Notes under the pieces: generated by a model
The model's database searches: none
The model's input: the letters and a program-made list of their open reading frames with translations, nothing else
What the model was told of the DNA's origin: nothing
Origin: an uncultured Akkermansia sp.
GTDB taxonomy: Bacteria > Verrucomicrobiota > Verrucomicrobiia > Verrucomicrobiales > Akkermansiaceae
Assembly: GCA_905200945.1 (NCBI GenBank)
Contig: CAJKMG010000005.1
Location: 58,754-122,753 of the forward strand
Direction: 5' to 3'
DNA: 64,000 nt
Made by a program: the position numbers and the translations under genes
In this document: piece after piece, positions 16,894 to 26,713 of the stretch
How the letters are laid out: each line of letters starts with the position of its first letter
How positions within the stretch are numbered: the stretch's first letter is position 1

Positions 16894-17640
16894 TCAGGCC
16901 CTGCGGCGGCGCATCATCAGGGCCGCCAACCCCAGCAGGCCCAGCGTGGCCGTCGCGGGCTCCGGAACCATTTCCCCCTGGATGCTTATAAAAATGGGAG
17001 ATAATAGACTGTTCTTATTCATTCCGTTGGCTCCCGTAATGACAACGGAGTCATCAGAAACTCCCGCGGCGTCATAATGCCCGCGGAAGCCGGGAGCGGT
17101 CAATCCGTTGTTGATGGTTACCGTATCTCCTTCCGTGGAAAAAGCAGGGGAGGCTGTCCCTCCCGCAACATACAAATACGTTTTTGACGTATCTCCGCTG
17201 ATGATATCCAACACGGCCTGGCTCACGGTCAGATAGCGGTACGTCGTGCCGGCGTCAAGAATCAGGGGAGAACCGTCCACGGCTGAAAAAACAAATGTCG
17301 GATTAACCCCGTTGCCACAGGTTTGCAGGTTGGTGCTCAGACCGATAACCGAATTGTCGAAAGCGTTCAGAACCAGAAAACCGTAAGTGACATTGCGGCC
17401 TTGATTGCCTGAGGGTCCGCGCAACGTAAAGCTGTCCAGACGGATATTTCCGGACAGGGAGGAGGGAGAGCCGGAATCAGAGACGGGAGCCAGGGAGGAA
17501 GAACCCAAACTCAGAAAAAAACCATGCAAAGTACTGTTGTAGTTGTCCGAGCCGGTAGTGTAATAATTAAAAACGGTCGCGGCCTCCGAGGAAACGAAGA
17601 AGCTTCCCAGCGCGATCAAAAGTATCAGTATTTTTCTCAT
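16894..17640 (-). CDS. PEP-CTERM secreted protein 1
   Basis: A 248-residue protein with a signal peptide (MRKILILLIALGSFFVSSEA, cut before ATVF), a Ser/Gly/Asn/Thr-rich beta-sheet body without catalytic motifs, and a C-terminal sorting tail: VPEPATATLG, a hydrophobic helix (LLGLAALMM) and a final Arg cluster. PEP-CTERM tails are cut by an exosortase at the membrane and the proteins are delivered to the cell surface or matrix. The body (FNYYTTGSDNYNSTLHG...) resembles the other PEP-CTERM proteins at 58 and 59 kb. It is divergent from a second PEP-CTERM gene, with operator-like palindromes in between. Confidence 0.88.
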   Translation of the reverse strand: MRKILILLIALGSFFVSSEAATVFNYYTTGSDNYNSTLHGFFLSLGSSSLAPVSDSGSPSSLSGNIRLDSFTLRGPSGNQGRNVTYGFLVLNAFDNSVIGLSTNLQTCGNGVNPTFVFSAVDGSPLILDAGTTYRYLTVSQAVLDIISGDTSKTYLYVAGGTASPAFSTEGDTVTINNGLTAPGFRGHYDAAGVSDDSVVITGANGMNKNSLLSPIFISIQGEMVPEPATATLGLLGLAALMMRRRRA

Positions 17641-17674
17641 ATTGATGATTCCTTTGTTGGATGACAGTTTGTAG

Positions 17675-17689
17675 CGAATTTGGAATTCC
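17675..17689 (-). promoter_or_regulatory. Operator-like palindrome, site 1
   Basis: Read on the minus strand: GGAATT-CCA-AATTCG, a variant of CGGATT-N3-AATCCG, 34 nt before the start of PEP-CTERM gene 1. The hexamer one base downstream is TACAAA, a fair -10 box. It starts exactly 20 bp (two helical turns) from site 2. Confidence 0.5.
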
Positions 17690-17694
17690 CCAAT

Positions 17695-17709
17695 CGAATT
17701 TGGAATCCG
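17695..17709 (-). promoter_or_regulatory. Operator-like palindrome, site 2
   Basis: Minus strand CGGATT-CCA-AATTCG, 54 nt before the start of PEP-CTERM gene 1. It is identical, base for base and in opposite orientation, to site 3 in front of PEP-CTERM gene 2. Confidence 0.6.
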
Positions 17710-17864
17710 CCAAGTAATGGGAAAGAGGCCAAATCAATCATAAAATCAATGAATCACAAAGACTGGCCCATCATCTTGACAAAAGGACCAGAGATATTAA
17801 TAAATTATTATTTTCAATGAATTATAAATATAATTTATTAACTCTTAATATTTATAATTGCTTG

Positions 17865-17879
17865 CGGATTCCAAATTCG
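17865..17879 (+). promoter_or_regulatory. Operator-like palindrome, site 3
   Basis: CGGATT-CCA-AATTCG, 57 nt before the start of PEP-CTERM gene 2. It fills a 17-bp spacer between TTGCTT (-35-like, 17858-17863) and TATTCA (-10-like, 17881-17886), so a bound protein would touch the core promoter. Confidence 0.6.
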
Positions 17880-17936
17880 TTATTCAGGCGCAAGTGCGTA
17901 CGTTGGATCTCGCATCATCTTACTGAGATACTGATC

Positions 17937-18644
17937 ATGAAGAAATTATTATCCACCCTGATTCTTTCGGCCGGCATGAGCCTGAGCGCTTCCGCGGCCA
18001 CCTCGCTGCTGGATAACTCCGTCGTGGGATATTCGGATTTCACCTCCGGCACAGCGGATTTCGGAATCCAGAAAGATTCCGTTTCCCTTACGGAGGACGA
18101 AAGCTATCTGACATTGTCCGGGATAACCTTCAACGGATACGGTGCCAACAACCGCGACGTTATGACTGTGACGATGGTTCTTGACCTGTCCAAAATCAAC
18201 ACTCCGGAAACCTATACCACTCTATTTAATGCCAAAAATAACAGTGTAAGCTGGGGCGTGGGTCTGAACACGGACCGGAAACTCCAGGGATTATGGAACA
18301 ACACCTCCTACAGCGGGCCTGTCGTTGACACCCCGCTGGGCACGGAAGGTTCCCTGACCATTTCCGTAGTCACCGGAGATCTTGGCACCCGCATCTATTT
18401 TGGCGACAGCGCTACGTACTATTCCAACAGCGGCCTGAAATTCGGCAACCAGCAAATTGAGCAGATTCTCATGGACGCAGGACTGGCTGAATCCATCGAA
18501 CAGCTCTACATCCACAACTCCCTCCTTTCCCAGGAACAAGTTGGTCAACTGATGAGTGAAATCGCCAGCGTTCCGGAACCCGCCGCGGCCTCCCTGGGCC
18601 TGCTGGGACTGGCCGCGCTGATGATGCGCCGCCGCAGGGCATAA
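17937..18644 (+). CDS. PEP-CTERM secreted protein 2 (LamG-like body)
   Basis: The gene product has 235 residues. A signal peptide (MKKLLSTLILSAGMSLSASAA) starts at the ATG at 17937; the frame stays open to 17817, but those 40 codons are AT-rich promoter DNA and contain the operator-like site. The body (about 25-205) looks like a concanavalin/LamG-type beta sandwich: DFTSGTADFG..., TMVLDLSKINTPETYTTLFNAKNN, ISVVTGDLGTRIYFG and ends with EQLYIHNSLLSQEQVGQLM, as in LamG_3 domains that close with a 'hNraLs.eEi..l' motif. The tail VPEPAAASLG, LLGLAALMM and Arg cluster is the PEP-CTERM sorting signal. Likely surface-located and carbohydrate- or protein-binding. A strong terminator follows. Confidence 0.88.
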   Translation: MKKLLSTLILSAGMSLSASAATSLLDNSVVGYSDFTSGTADFGIQKDSVSLTEDESYLTLSGITFNGYGANNRDVMTVTMVLDLSKINTPETYTTLFNAKNNSVSWGVGLNTDRKLQGLWNNTSYSGPVVDTPLGTEGSLTISVVTGDLGTRIYFGDSATYYSNSGLKFGNQQIEQILMDAGLAESIEQLYIHNSLLSQEQVGQLMSEIASVPEPAAASLGLLGLAALMMRRRRA

Positions 18645-18672
18645 GCCTGTACCGTCCGCCTCCCTATATTCA

Positions 18673-18708
18673 AAGGCCGGCTCACAAAATCGTGAGTCGG
18701 CCTTTTCC
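18673..18708 (+). terminator. Terminator after PEP-CTERM gene 2
   Basis: A 13-bp stem AAGGCCGGCTCAC / GTGAGTCGGCCTT (one G-U pair), loop AAAATC, then TTTTCC. Confidence 0.9.
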
Positions 18709-18711
18709 TTA

Positions 18712-19070
18712 TCCGTTCAAACATCTGCCGAAAAAAACAGGGGGAAGAAGCTTCCATTTGCTGCGGCAACCTCACGGCCAGCACTTGACGGGAAAATGGC
18801 ATTCAGTCTCCCCCGGAAGGGTCATTTCAAGAGCTTCCGGCCCCGCCCCACTTCCGTACACGCCCTTTTTTCCCATGCCGGAACAGCCGGAGCCGGGCCC
18901 CGCAAAGTCCGGATTCCCTCTGCATCCGGAACAGGCCATCCTCTCAGCAATTCATTTCCCCGCATGATCCGAGTCACCGCGCTTCCGTCCGCCGGAAGCG
19001 ACCTTTCGCCCTGAAACAGGGGGAAAGAGGGGAAATGACTGAGCTTTAACCTTCATTCCCCGTTCCTGTC
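18712..19070. other. Intergenic region without a supported gene
   Basis: About 360 bases between the terminator and the DUF1232 gene. Two overlapping plus-strand frames are open, but both are Pro/Ser-rich, without a domain and without a ribosome-binding site. I see no repeat or RNA. Confidence 0.4.
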
Positions 19071-19304
19071 ATGAACCTTCAAAAACAACAGCTGTTGCTG
19101 CGTCTGTGCCGGTATTTCAAAAGCAGAAAAGGAGAACCGCGTTTTTTCAACAAACGGAATATATGCCTTCTGGCCGCCGCCAGCGCCTACATCCTGACTC
19201 CCGACGAATTCCTGTTTGACGGAATCGGCAAGCTGGGCCTTCTGGATGACGCGGCGGTCATCCTGGGAGCCGTCCTCACCGTCTTTTTTCCGGATGGAGA
19301 CTAA
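19071..19304 (+). CDS. Small DUF1232 (YkvA-like) protein
   Basis: A 77-residue protein. After a basic start (residues 1-28) comes a hydrophobic helix (ICLLAAASAYILTPDEFLFD) and a second one after the turn (GLLDDAAVILGAVLTVFFP). The order 'Y-I-L-x-P-x-E/D ... I-G-x-L-G-x-L-D-D-A' is the hallmark of DUF1232, a small membrane-associated family of unknown role. It stands alone, convergent with the TatD-like gene; the stops are 25 bp apart. Confidence 0.75.
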   Translation: MNLQKQQLLLRLCRYFKSRKGEPRFFNKRNICLLAAASAYILTPDEFLFDGIGKLGLLDDAAVILGAVLTVFFPDGD

Positions 19305-19329
19305 CGGCCCGCACCCACCGCAGGCGGGA

Positions 19330-20145
19330 TTAGCGGGACGACACTTTCCGGAACTTCGGAGACTGTCCCATGAATGTCTCCGGATTTTCCAAGAGAAGAT
19401 GTTCCGTTTCCTGACGGGAAAAACCGCGCCTGCGTAGCTCGCAGGCCAGGGCCGTCAGCGCCAGGGGATCGGAATCCCCCCAGTCTGCCGCGGAATTGGC
19501 CCAGACACGGTCCATTCCGTACAATTCCAGAATATCCGCCGCCCGCTTGGGATTCAGCTTGCTGGTGGGATAAAGGGTCAGTCCAGCCCAGTAGCCGGCC
19601 TCCTTCACCAGCGGGAAGGTATGTTCCTCACAGTGATCTACCAGCACGCGGCAAGGATCCAGATCCGGACGGTTTTTCAGGGCGGAAAGAATCATTACGG
19701 TCCCCTTCAGCTTGTCTTCCAAATGGGGAGTGTGAATCAGCACAAGCTGGTTGAGGCGCACCGCCAGATCCAGATGCTCTTCAAAAATGGTCATTTCATG
19801 GGAAGTATTCCGGTTCAGCCCTATTTCCCCGATGCCAAGGACATTGGGCCGGTCAATAAACTCCGGAATGAGTTTCATCACCTCCCGTGCAAAGGCCACG
19901 TCTTGCGCCTCTTTGGGATTGATGCACAACCATGTGTAATGGTCCATGCCGAACTTGGCCGCCCTGGCGGGTTCGCATTCCGTAAGCTGTACGAAATAAT
20001 CCCGGAAACCGTCCACGGACGAACGGTCATAACCGGCCCAGAACGCCGGCTCCCCTACCGCCAGGCAGCCCGCCTGCGCCATGGCCCGGTATTCGTCCGT
20101 GGTGCGGCACACCATATGTATATGAGGTTCTATGAAAGCCATCAT
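19330..20145 (-). CDS. TatD-like metal-dependent hydrolase, EboB type
   Basis: A 271-residue TIM-barrel amidohydrolase. IEPHIHM at the N-terminus gives the first metal-binding HxH; GIGEIGLN supplies the metal-bridging Glu, LVLIHTPH and VLVDHCEE the later His residues, and NSAADWG the final Asp. This is the COG1099 branch (EboB), not classical TatD DNase: the pattern FIEPHIHM.CRTTDEYRAMA, PAFWAG and KPKRAADILELYG is that of enzymes in the eboABCDEF clusters, which move secondary metabolites (for example scytonemin or eustigmatophyte precursors) to the periplasm. It overlaps nothing but follows the small upstream gene by 2 bp, so they are one operon. No other ebo gene is in the window. Confidence 0.75.
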   Translation of the reverse strand: MMAFIEPHIHMVCRTTDEYRAMAQAGCLAVGEPAFWAGYDRSSVDGFRDYFVQLTECEPARAAKFGMDHYTWLCINPKEAQDVAFAREVMKLIPEFIDRPNVLGIGEIGLNRNTSHEMTIFEEHLDLAVRLNQLVLIHTPHLEDKLKGTVMILSALKNRPDLDPCRVLVDHCEEHTFPLVKEAGYWAGLTLYPTSKLNPKRAADILELYGMDRVWANSAADWGDSDPLALTALACELRRRGFSRQETEHLLLENPETFMGQSPKFRKVSSR

Positions 20146-20147
20146 TC

Positions 20148-20456
20148 TTATTTGCTGAGGTTCGGAGCTCCGCAGGCCGCTTTGGCCGCGGCGGTTTCCG
20201 GCACGGCGTCATCCCTGTAGGAAAGGGCTTCCAGAATGGCCCGGACGCGTCCGGGGCCGGATGCGGACAAAAGGGGAAGAACCTCCATCAGGGCACGGTA
20301 GCGGAAATCCGCCTCTCCTTCCCCGCGGTCCACCCGGTCCAGAAATGCGGCCACATCCAGAACGCCGGCGCGCGCCGCTGCGAAATCCGCGTCCAGCACC
20401 TCTTTTTTACTCCTTTTCACGCACAGACGATACGCCTGTGCGGAAAGCCTCGTCAA
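20148..20456 (-). CDS. Small protein upstream of EboB-like hydrolase
   Basis: A 102-residue protein from a TTG start; the frame is open further to about 20522 but has no ATG or GTG there. It is helical, with a basic N-terminal part (YRLCVKRSKKE) and ADFRYRALMEVLPLLSAS in the middle. That last segment weakly recalls the 'YraLPLL' region of EboA, which precedes eboB in ebo clusters, but the usual EboA is at least twice as long. I therefore list it as an unrecognised gene that may be a shortened EboA. Its stop lies 2 bp before the hydrolase start, so translation is likely coupled. Confidence 0.5.
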   Translation of the reverse strand: MTRLSAQAYRLCVKRSKKEVLDADFAAARAGVLDVAAFLDRVDRGEGEADFRYRALMEVLPLLSASGPGRVRAILEALSYRDDAVPETAAAKAACGAPNLSK

Positions 20457-20620
20457 GCCGGAACAGGTAACAAAATAATAACTATTCCAAACTGATAAAC
20501 AGCAACGCCTTTCCCGGGCTTTTCAAAAATCCGAAAAGCGCCGGAAATTCAAGAAGAGGCTTGCCATCCGGGCTTGAACCGGGCATCCTGTGAGGACGCA
20601 TTTATTTCATTAGAGCGCCT

Positions 20621-21322
20621 ATGAATGCACTAGTAAAAACCATATGTACATTCGTGACATCCTCCATCGGCCGCAAAATCATTGTGGCTCTGACGGGGTT
20701 ATGTTTGGTCTTGTTCCTTGCGGGACACCTGGCAGGCAACCTTCTCATCTTCGGAGGCCCTGAATGGATCAACACCTACGCCCACGGCCTGCACTCCATG
20801 CCGGAAGCAGCCCTCTGGGGCATTCGCGCGGGGCTTGGGGTGATCTTCATCATCCATGTCTGGCTGACCATCCAGCTGAAGCTGGAAAACCATGCGGCCC
20901 GCGAACCCTATGTGTTCAAGAACACCATCAAGGCGACGCTCTCCTCCCGCTACATGATTTACACCGGCCTGACCGTCCTGGTGTTCCTGGTCTACCACCT
21001 GTACCAATACACCCTGCGCGTGGGATACGACCCCGCCCAGTTCACCACCTTTATTTCCGACGGTACGGTGGAAACCTTTGACGTGTACAAAATGATCGTG
21101 ACCGGATTCTCCAACGTATGGTGCTCCGCCTTCTACATCCTGGCCGTTCTGATGCTGTTCAGCCATCTGCGCCACGGGGTGCAGTCCATCTTCCAGACTG
21201 TGGGCGTCGATTCCCGCAAAATCCGGCCCTTCTACAATTTTATCGCCATCGCCTACGGCGCGATTATCTGCCTGGGCTTCATCTCCGTGCCGGTCTCGGT
21301 TCTTCTGGGCATCATCAAATAA
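20621..21322 (+). CDS. sdhC: Succinate dehydrogenase/fumarate reductase cytochrome b subunit
   Basis: A 233-residue membrane protein with five hydrophobic helices, the type-B (SdhC/FrdC, cytochrome b558) anchor. SSIGRKIIVALTGLCLVLFLAGHLAGNL is helix I with one heme-b His; further His ligands appear in FIIHVWLT, VYHLYQY and LFSHLRHG. It anchors the flavoprotein and iron-sulfur subunits and carries electrons between menaquinone and succinate/fumarate. It starts the sdhCAB operon and is 21 bp from sdhA. The ATG at 20621 is at the right place for the family. Confidence 0.93.
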   Translation: MNALVKTICTFVTSSIGRKIIVALTGLCLVLFLAGHLAGNLLIFGGPEWINTYAHGLHSMPEAALWGIRAGLGVIFIIHVWLTIQLKLENHAAREPYVFKNTIKATLSSRYMIYTGLTVLVFLVYHLYQYTLRVGYDPAQFTTFISDGTVETFDVYKMIVTGFSNVWCSAFYILAVLMLFSHLRHGVQSIFQTVGVDSRKIRPFYNFIAIAYGAIICLGFISVPVSVLLGIIK

Positions 21323-21343
21323 CCATCAACTCCTCTCAAAGCC

Positions 21344-23302
<1,959 letters not shown>

Positions 23303-23342
23303 AGATAGCCAATACATTAACACTCAAAAGAAAGATTATAAC

Positions 23343-24110
23343 ATGGCTAAAACACTCAATCTCACTCTCAAGGTCTGGCGCCAGGAAAACCGTGACGCCA
23401 AGGGCCGCATTGAGACCTATGCCGCCAAGGACATTCCGGTGGACGCCTCCTTCCTGGAAATGCTGGACATCGTCAATGAAGGTCTGGTCAAGGAAGGCAA
23501 GGAACCCATTCATTTTGACCACGACTGCCGGGAAGGCATCTGCGGCATGTGCTCCCTGACCATCAACGGCATTCCCCACGGGCCGGAACGCCAGGTAACC
23601 ACCTGCCAGCTTCACATGCGCAAGTTCAAGGACGGCGACACCGTCTGGATCGAACCCTTCCGCGCGAAGGCTTTCCCGATCCTGCGGGACCTGATGGTGG
23701 ACCGTTCCGCCCTGGACCGCATCATCGCCGCCGGCGGCTATATTGACGTGCGCACCGGCTCCGCGCCGAACGCCAACAACATCGCCGTGGAAAAAGTGAA
23801 GGCGGACGCCGCCTTTGACGCCGCCGCCTGCATCGGCTGCGGCGCCTGCGTGGCCTCCTGCAAAAACGCCTCCGCCATGCTGTTCACGTCCGCCAAAATC
23901 GCCCATCTCAATCTGCTGCCGCAGGGCCAGCCGGAACGCTCCAAGCGCGTCCTGGCCATGATGAAGCAGATGGAAGCGGAAGGCTTCGGCAACTGCACGA
24001 ACCAGTACGAATGCGAAGCCGCCTGCCCGAAGGGCATCAGCGTGGACAACATCGCCCGCCTCAACCGCGACTTCATGCGGGCCAATGCCAAGGAAGGCCT
24101 CTGTTTCTAA
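23343..24110 (+). CDS. sdhB: Succinate dehydrogenase/fumarate reductase iron-sulfur subunit
   Basis: 255 residues with the three clusters of SdhB: the [2Fe-2S] site HDCREGICGMC in the N-terminal ferredoxin fold with a later Cys in TTCQLH; CIGCGACVASC plus CEAACPKGI in the C-terminal helical part for the [4Fe-4S] and [3Fe-4S] clusters. It passes electrons between the FAD of SdhA and the hemes of SdhC. The last gene of sdhCAB, followed at 31 bp by an intrinsic terminator. The start ATG follows a purine-rich AAGAAAG stretch. Confidence 0.95.
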   Translation: MAKTLNLTLKVWRQENRDAKGRIETYAAKDIPVDASFLEMLDIVNEGLVKEGKEPIHFDHDCREGICGMCSLTINGIPHGPERQVTTCQLHMRKFKDGDTVWIEPFRAKAFPILRDLMVDRSALDRIIAAGGYIDVRTGSAPNANNIAVEKVKADAAFDAAACIGCGACVASCKNASAMLFTSAKIAHLNLLPQGQPERSKRVLAMMKQMEAEGFGNCTNQYECEAACPKGISVDNIARLNRDFMRANAKEGLCF

Positions 24111-24140
24111 AGAAGATTCCTTCTTAAGACGCTCTATAAA

Positions 24141-24174
24141 AACTCCCGGCGGCCTCGGCTTCCGGGAGTTTTTT
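24141..24174 (+). terminator. Terminator of the sdhCAB operon
   Basis: Perfect 9-bp stem AACTCCCGG / CCGGGAGTT with a 12-base GC-rich loop, then TTTT. Confidence 0.9.
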
Positions 24175-24894
24175 ATGGCAAGTTCTTCTGCCCTGAAACG
24201 ACACCTCGGCAATCCCACGTCATCCCCTCCTCCACAAAAAGCTTCATTCCGCAGTATAACGCCGTAGGAGAAGAGATTGAGACGATCTCACGCAGATAAA
24301 AAAACTCCCTGACTGTGCAGGACTTTTGCAAAAAACGGCACTTCCATATAAAACCACGGCTGAGAGAGCAAAAAAGACAATGCCATATTATTTGCGGATA
24401 TTCGCATTTCTTAAATATGCAGCCTCAGCAGGTTTTGCATAACCATTCCCCCCAATGATATTGTTTTGTTTTCCATCTGTATCACAGACGGCGGGACAAA
24501 ATACGGAACAGGAAATAAAAGCGGTTTACATGCTGTCCCACAAACGGCAATAATCCATCTCCAATCGCAAACTCAAAATTCCAAAAAAATTCAGCTTCTT
24601 CGTAAAAAGACTTTGCCTGTTGGCCCGGAATTCATCTGTCATGCTGAAACGGTTTCTTTCACCAATAGGGGGAAACACATAAAAAACCTCAAAAACTGAC
24701 AGACAGGAAAACTTCCAAGGGAAAATTATTACCCGCGGTCCAACAACCAACGGAATTCCATGCGAATCTTCCACAGCAAAATCAGACGCGCAAGACTTGC
24801 CAAAAACAGAAAGGCAGAAAACGCCGTTCGCCATCCTGCCGTGCTTTTCAGAAATAAAACATAGCCAACAGGCACACCATCCATTCCGTCTTCC
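24175..24894. other. AT-richer intergenic stretch without a supported gene
   Basis: About 720 bases, poorer in GC than the surroundings, between sdhB and dtd. A plus frame (24466-24699) and a minus frame (24526-24834) are open, but they overlap each other and have no recognisable domain, signal or ribosome-binding site. I see no repeat or known RNA fold. It may be decayed DNA or hold a small RNA that I cannot identify by eye. Confidence 0.45.
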
Positions 24895-25347
24895 CTACTC
24901 CCTATTGCGGGAATCCATGAAAATGGTCACCGGGCCGTCGTTAATCAGAGAAACCTGCATATCCGCGCCGAATTCGCCGCTTTCCACCCTGCCTTCCAGC
25001 AAAGACGCCAATTCCTTCTTAAACAGCTCATACAGGGGAATGGCCCGCTCAGGCCTTGCGGCGCGGATGAAAGAGGGTCTGTTTCCTTTCCGGGTGGAAG
25101 CATGCAGCGTAAACTGGCTCACTACCAATGCGCTTCCACCCACCTCCCTTACGGAAAGATTCATTTTCCCGTCCGCGCCGGAAAAAATGCGCATGGCCGC
25201 CGCCTTGTTGGCAAGCCAGCTCACATCTTCTTCCGTATCCTCCTCTTCAATGCCCGCCAGAATCAGCAGACCGGGTCCCACGGCTCCCGCACAAACACCG
25301 CCGATATGAACGGAGGCCTTACTGACACGTTGAATAACCAGCCTCAC
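24895..25347 (-). CDS. dtd: D-aminoacyl-tRNA deacylase
   Basis: A 150-residue protein of DTD length. It opens with MRLVIQRVSKASV, has the active-site strand VVSQFTLHA (SQxT motif) and near the end NDGPVT (the GxPVT loop that, with its cis Gly-Pro, holds the D-amino acid). DTD removes D-amino acids, and Gly from tRNA-Ala, after mischarging. Start is a GTG whose first bases overlap the stop of the upstream LysM gene (GTGA), so the two are translationally coupled. Confidence 0.93.
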   Translation of the reverse strand: MRLVIQRVSKASVHIGGVCAGAVGPGLLILAGIEEEDTEEDVSWLANKAAAMRIFSGADGKMNLSVREVGGSALVVSQFTLHASTRKGNRPSFIRAARPERAIPLYELFKKELASLLEGRVESGEFGADMQVSLINDGPVTIFMDSRNRE

Positions 25348-26120
25348 GGTTCCTCTCCTTTCCCCCTCAGGATAGTCACCTTCGTCCCCGGCCTGGTCAG
25401 CATGGCCAGTTCATTGCAGTCCTGCCGGCTTAAATAAAACCCCGGCGAGCGGGGCGTGCCGCGGACGGCGTCAATGACATAGCCTCCCGTCGCCAGTACC
25501 AGCGTCTTATCTGCAGAAGGGAACTGCCTGCTGTAAATGGACACGGGAGCCTGCTCATCCTTTACGGACGTTTCCACATTCTTTTTTCCTCCATCCTTCA
25601 TGGAGAGAATGGGGTATCCCTTGACAAAGTTCATCCCGTCGTAAAGGCAAATTTCCTTTTCCGGCACGTTCACCACCACATGGAAATCCAGGGGCCGGTA
25701 CTTAAACACATCTCCCGTGTGAAGAGCGGGAATATCCATCAAACCGTTCAGGTGGACCACCATAGCCTGAGAACAGTCCAGTTTCCTGACCATGCGTATC
25801 CAGGAATCTCCCTTCCGCACAGTATATTTCTTTACATCCGGTCCGTTGGGATCCAGCAATTGGCGTATGCGCAGCCTCCCGATAAGTTCTTTCGCCTCTT
25901 TCCCCACCACGCCGCCCTGTTCCGCCAGGGGCTGCAACAGTTCAAGAGCCTTTGGCAGGCTGCCGCGGTCCATCAGGCGGCGGGCTTCTGCAAGGGTCTC
26001 CGGACGGCGGGGCCAGAGGGAATAATTATCTCCGTCCGCCAAAACTCCCTGGGCGCAGAAAACCGCCGCCAGAAGGCTAAAGAAGACCTTTGCGCTTAAA
26101 GTCAAAGATATTGATTTCAT
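25344..26120 (-). CDS. LysM protein with degenerate L,D-transpeptidase domain
   Basis: A 258-residue exported protein. Signal peptide about 1-28; a Sel1/TPR-like helical stretch (about 40-85: LAEARRLMDRGSLPKALELLQPLAEQGG); a LysM domain (about 98-142, YTVRKGDSWIRMVRKL...HTGDVFKY) that binds peptidoglycan glycans; then a YkuD fold (about 146-252). In active L,D-transpeptidases the end reads SHGC(I/V)R...; here the aligned part is SPGFYLSRQD, with the His and the catalytic Cys both replaced, and the earlier catalytic His is missing too. The fold ending GTKVTIL is intact. So it is probably a wall-binding, non-catalytic protein. It overlaps dtd by 4 bp and the upstream gene by 44 bp. Confidence 0.85.
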   Translation of the reverse strand: MKSISLTLSAKVFFSLLAAVFCAQGVLADGDNYSLWPRRPETLAEARRLMDRGSLPKALELLQPLAEQGGVVGKEAKELIGRLRIRQLLDPNGPDVKKYTVRKGDSWIRMVRKLDCSQAMVVHLNGLMDIPALHTGDVFKYRPLDFHVVVNVPEKEICLYDGMNFVKGYPILSMKDGGKKNVETSVKDEQAPVSIYSRQFPSADKTLVLATGGYVIDAVRGTPRSPGFYLSRQDCNELAMLTRPGTKVTILRGKGEEP

Positions 26121-26619
26121 GGGATTTTTGTATCATTTCCACAGTGAATTTCAAGAGGGAGACCTCCCATGCGTCATCCACTCCCTCAATGAGAGCCATG
26201 AACGTATCCTCTCCATTGCGCACCTGATCCAGCAGACGGCCACGCACGGAATCAAGAGGTTCATGCAGAATTTCCTCGCTCACTTCCGACCTTTTGAATC
26301 TGAATCCGTATTCCAGCAGCGTCAGAAAGCCTGGCCCGTTTTTGGAGAGCCAGTCAAAAAAGCGCTTGGCCTCTCCGGAAAAACCCTCCGTACTGATTTC
26401 ATTGTAAATGGAAGGCCGTATGATTTTCGGTTTCTCCGCTTCCACCCAGCCGCTGCGCACGCGCACCACGTTCACCTCATCCATCAGTTCGCTGAGGAGA
26501 AGAAAATTAAACCTGGTATCGCCAAAAGTATCAATGCGGCGGTCCGGTTCATACACCACCCGCGTCATCTCCGCCGCATAGCGGATATCGTCACGGGAAA
26601 AGGGAGGCAGGTCGCTCAT
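26077..26619 (-). CDS. Conserved-looking hypothetical protein
   Basis: About 180 residues from the ATG at 26619 (an upstream ATG at 26646 adds nine, but lies inside the terminator hairpin). I do not recognise the family. The protein is soluble and helical with acidic patches: RDDIRYAAEMTRVVYEPDRRIDTFG at the start, RFNFLLLSELMDEVNVVRVRSGWVEAEKPKIIRP in the middle, and a C-terminal FTVEMIQKSHEINIFDFKRKGLL. It overlaps the signal peptide of the LysM/YkuD gene by 44 bp, so it is co-expressed with that gene and dtd. Codon use is like that of its neighbours, which supports a real gene. Confidence 0.65.
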   Translation of the reverse strand: MSDLPPFSRDDIRYAAEMTRVVYEPDRRIDTFGDTRFNFLLLSELMDEVNVVRVRSGWVEAEKPKIIRPSIYNEISTEGFSGEAKRFFDWLSKNGPGFLTLLEYGFRFKRSEVSEEILHEPLDSVRGRLLDQVRNGEDTFMALIEGVDDAWEVSLLKFTVEMIQKSHEINIFDFKRKGLL

Positions 26620-26647
26620 GGAAGAAAAGGCAGAGGGGCTTTCCATG

Positions 26648-26687
26648 AAAAAGCGGCTTCCTTGCCTTGGACAGGGAAGCCGCTTTT
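26648..26687. terminator. Terminator between acpP and the LysM operon
   Basis: Near-perfect stem AAAAGCGGCTTCC / GGAAGCCGCTTTT, flanked by A and T runs. On the minus strand it ends the acpP transcript. Confidence 0.9.
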
Positions 26688-26713
26688 GTAATAAAGGATT
26701 TTAGCAGTTTAAC

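Noticed and set aside
17695..17879. Reading the mirror palindromes as ends of a MITE
   Set aside because: The two 185/186-bp units have unrelated interiors, different centres in the repeats, and no target-site duplication that I can see. A regulatory reading fits better, though a genome-wide search is needed.
20555..20615. tRNA-like stretch before sdhC (minus strand: T-arm-like GGTTCAAGCC and a 7-base loop CTCACAG)
   Set aside because: There is no D-arm, no room for a variable loop and no acceptor pairing, so no cloverleaf can be formed. At best a tRNA remnant.
24466..24834. Open frames on both strands in the sdhB-dtd gap
   Set aside because: They overlap each other, have no domain, signal or ribosome-binding site, and lie in AT-richer DNA.
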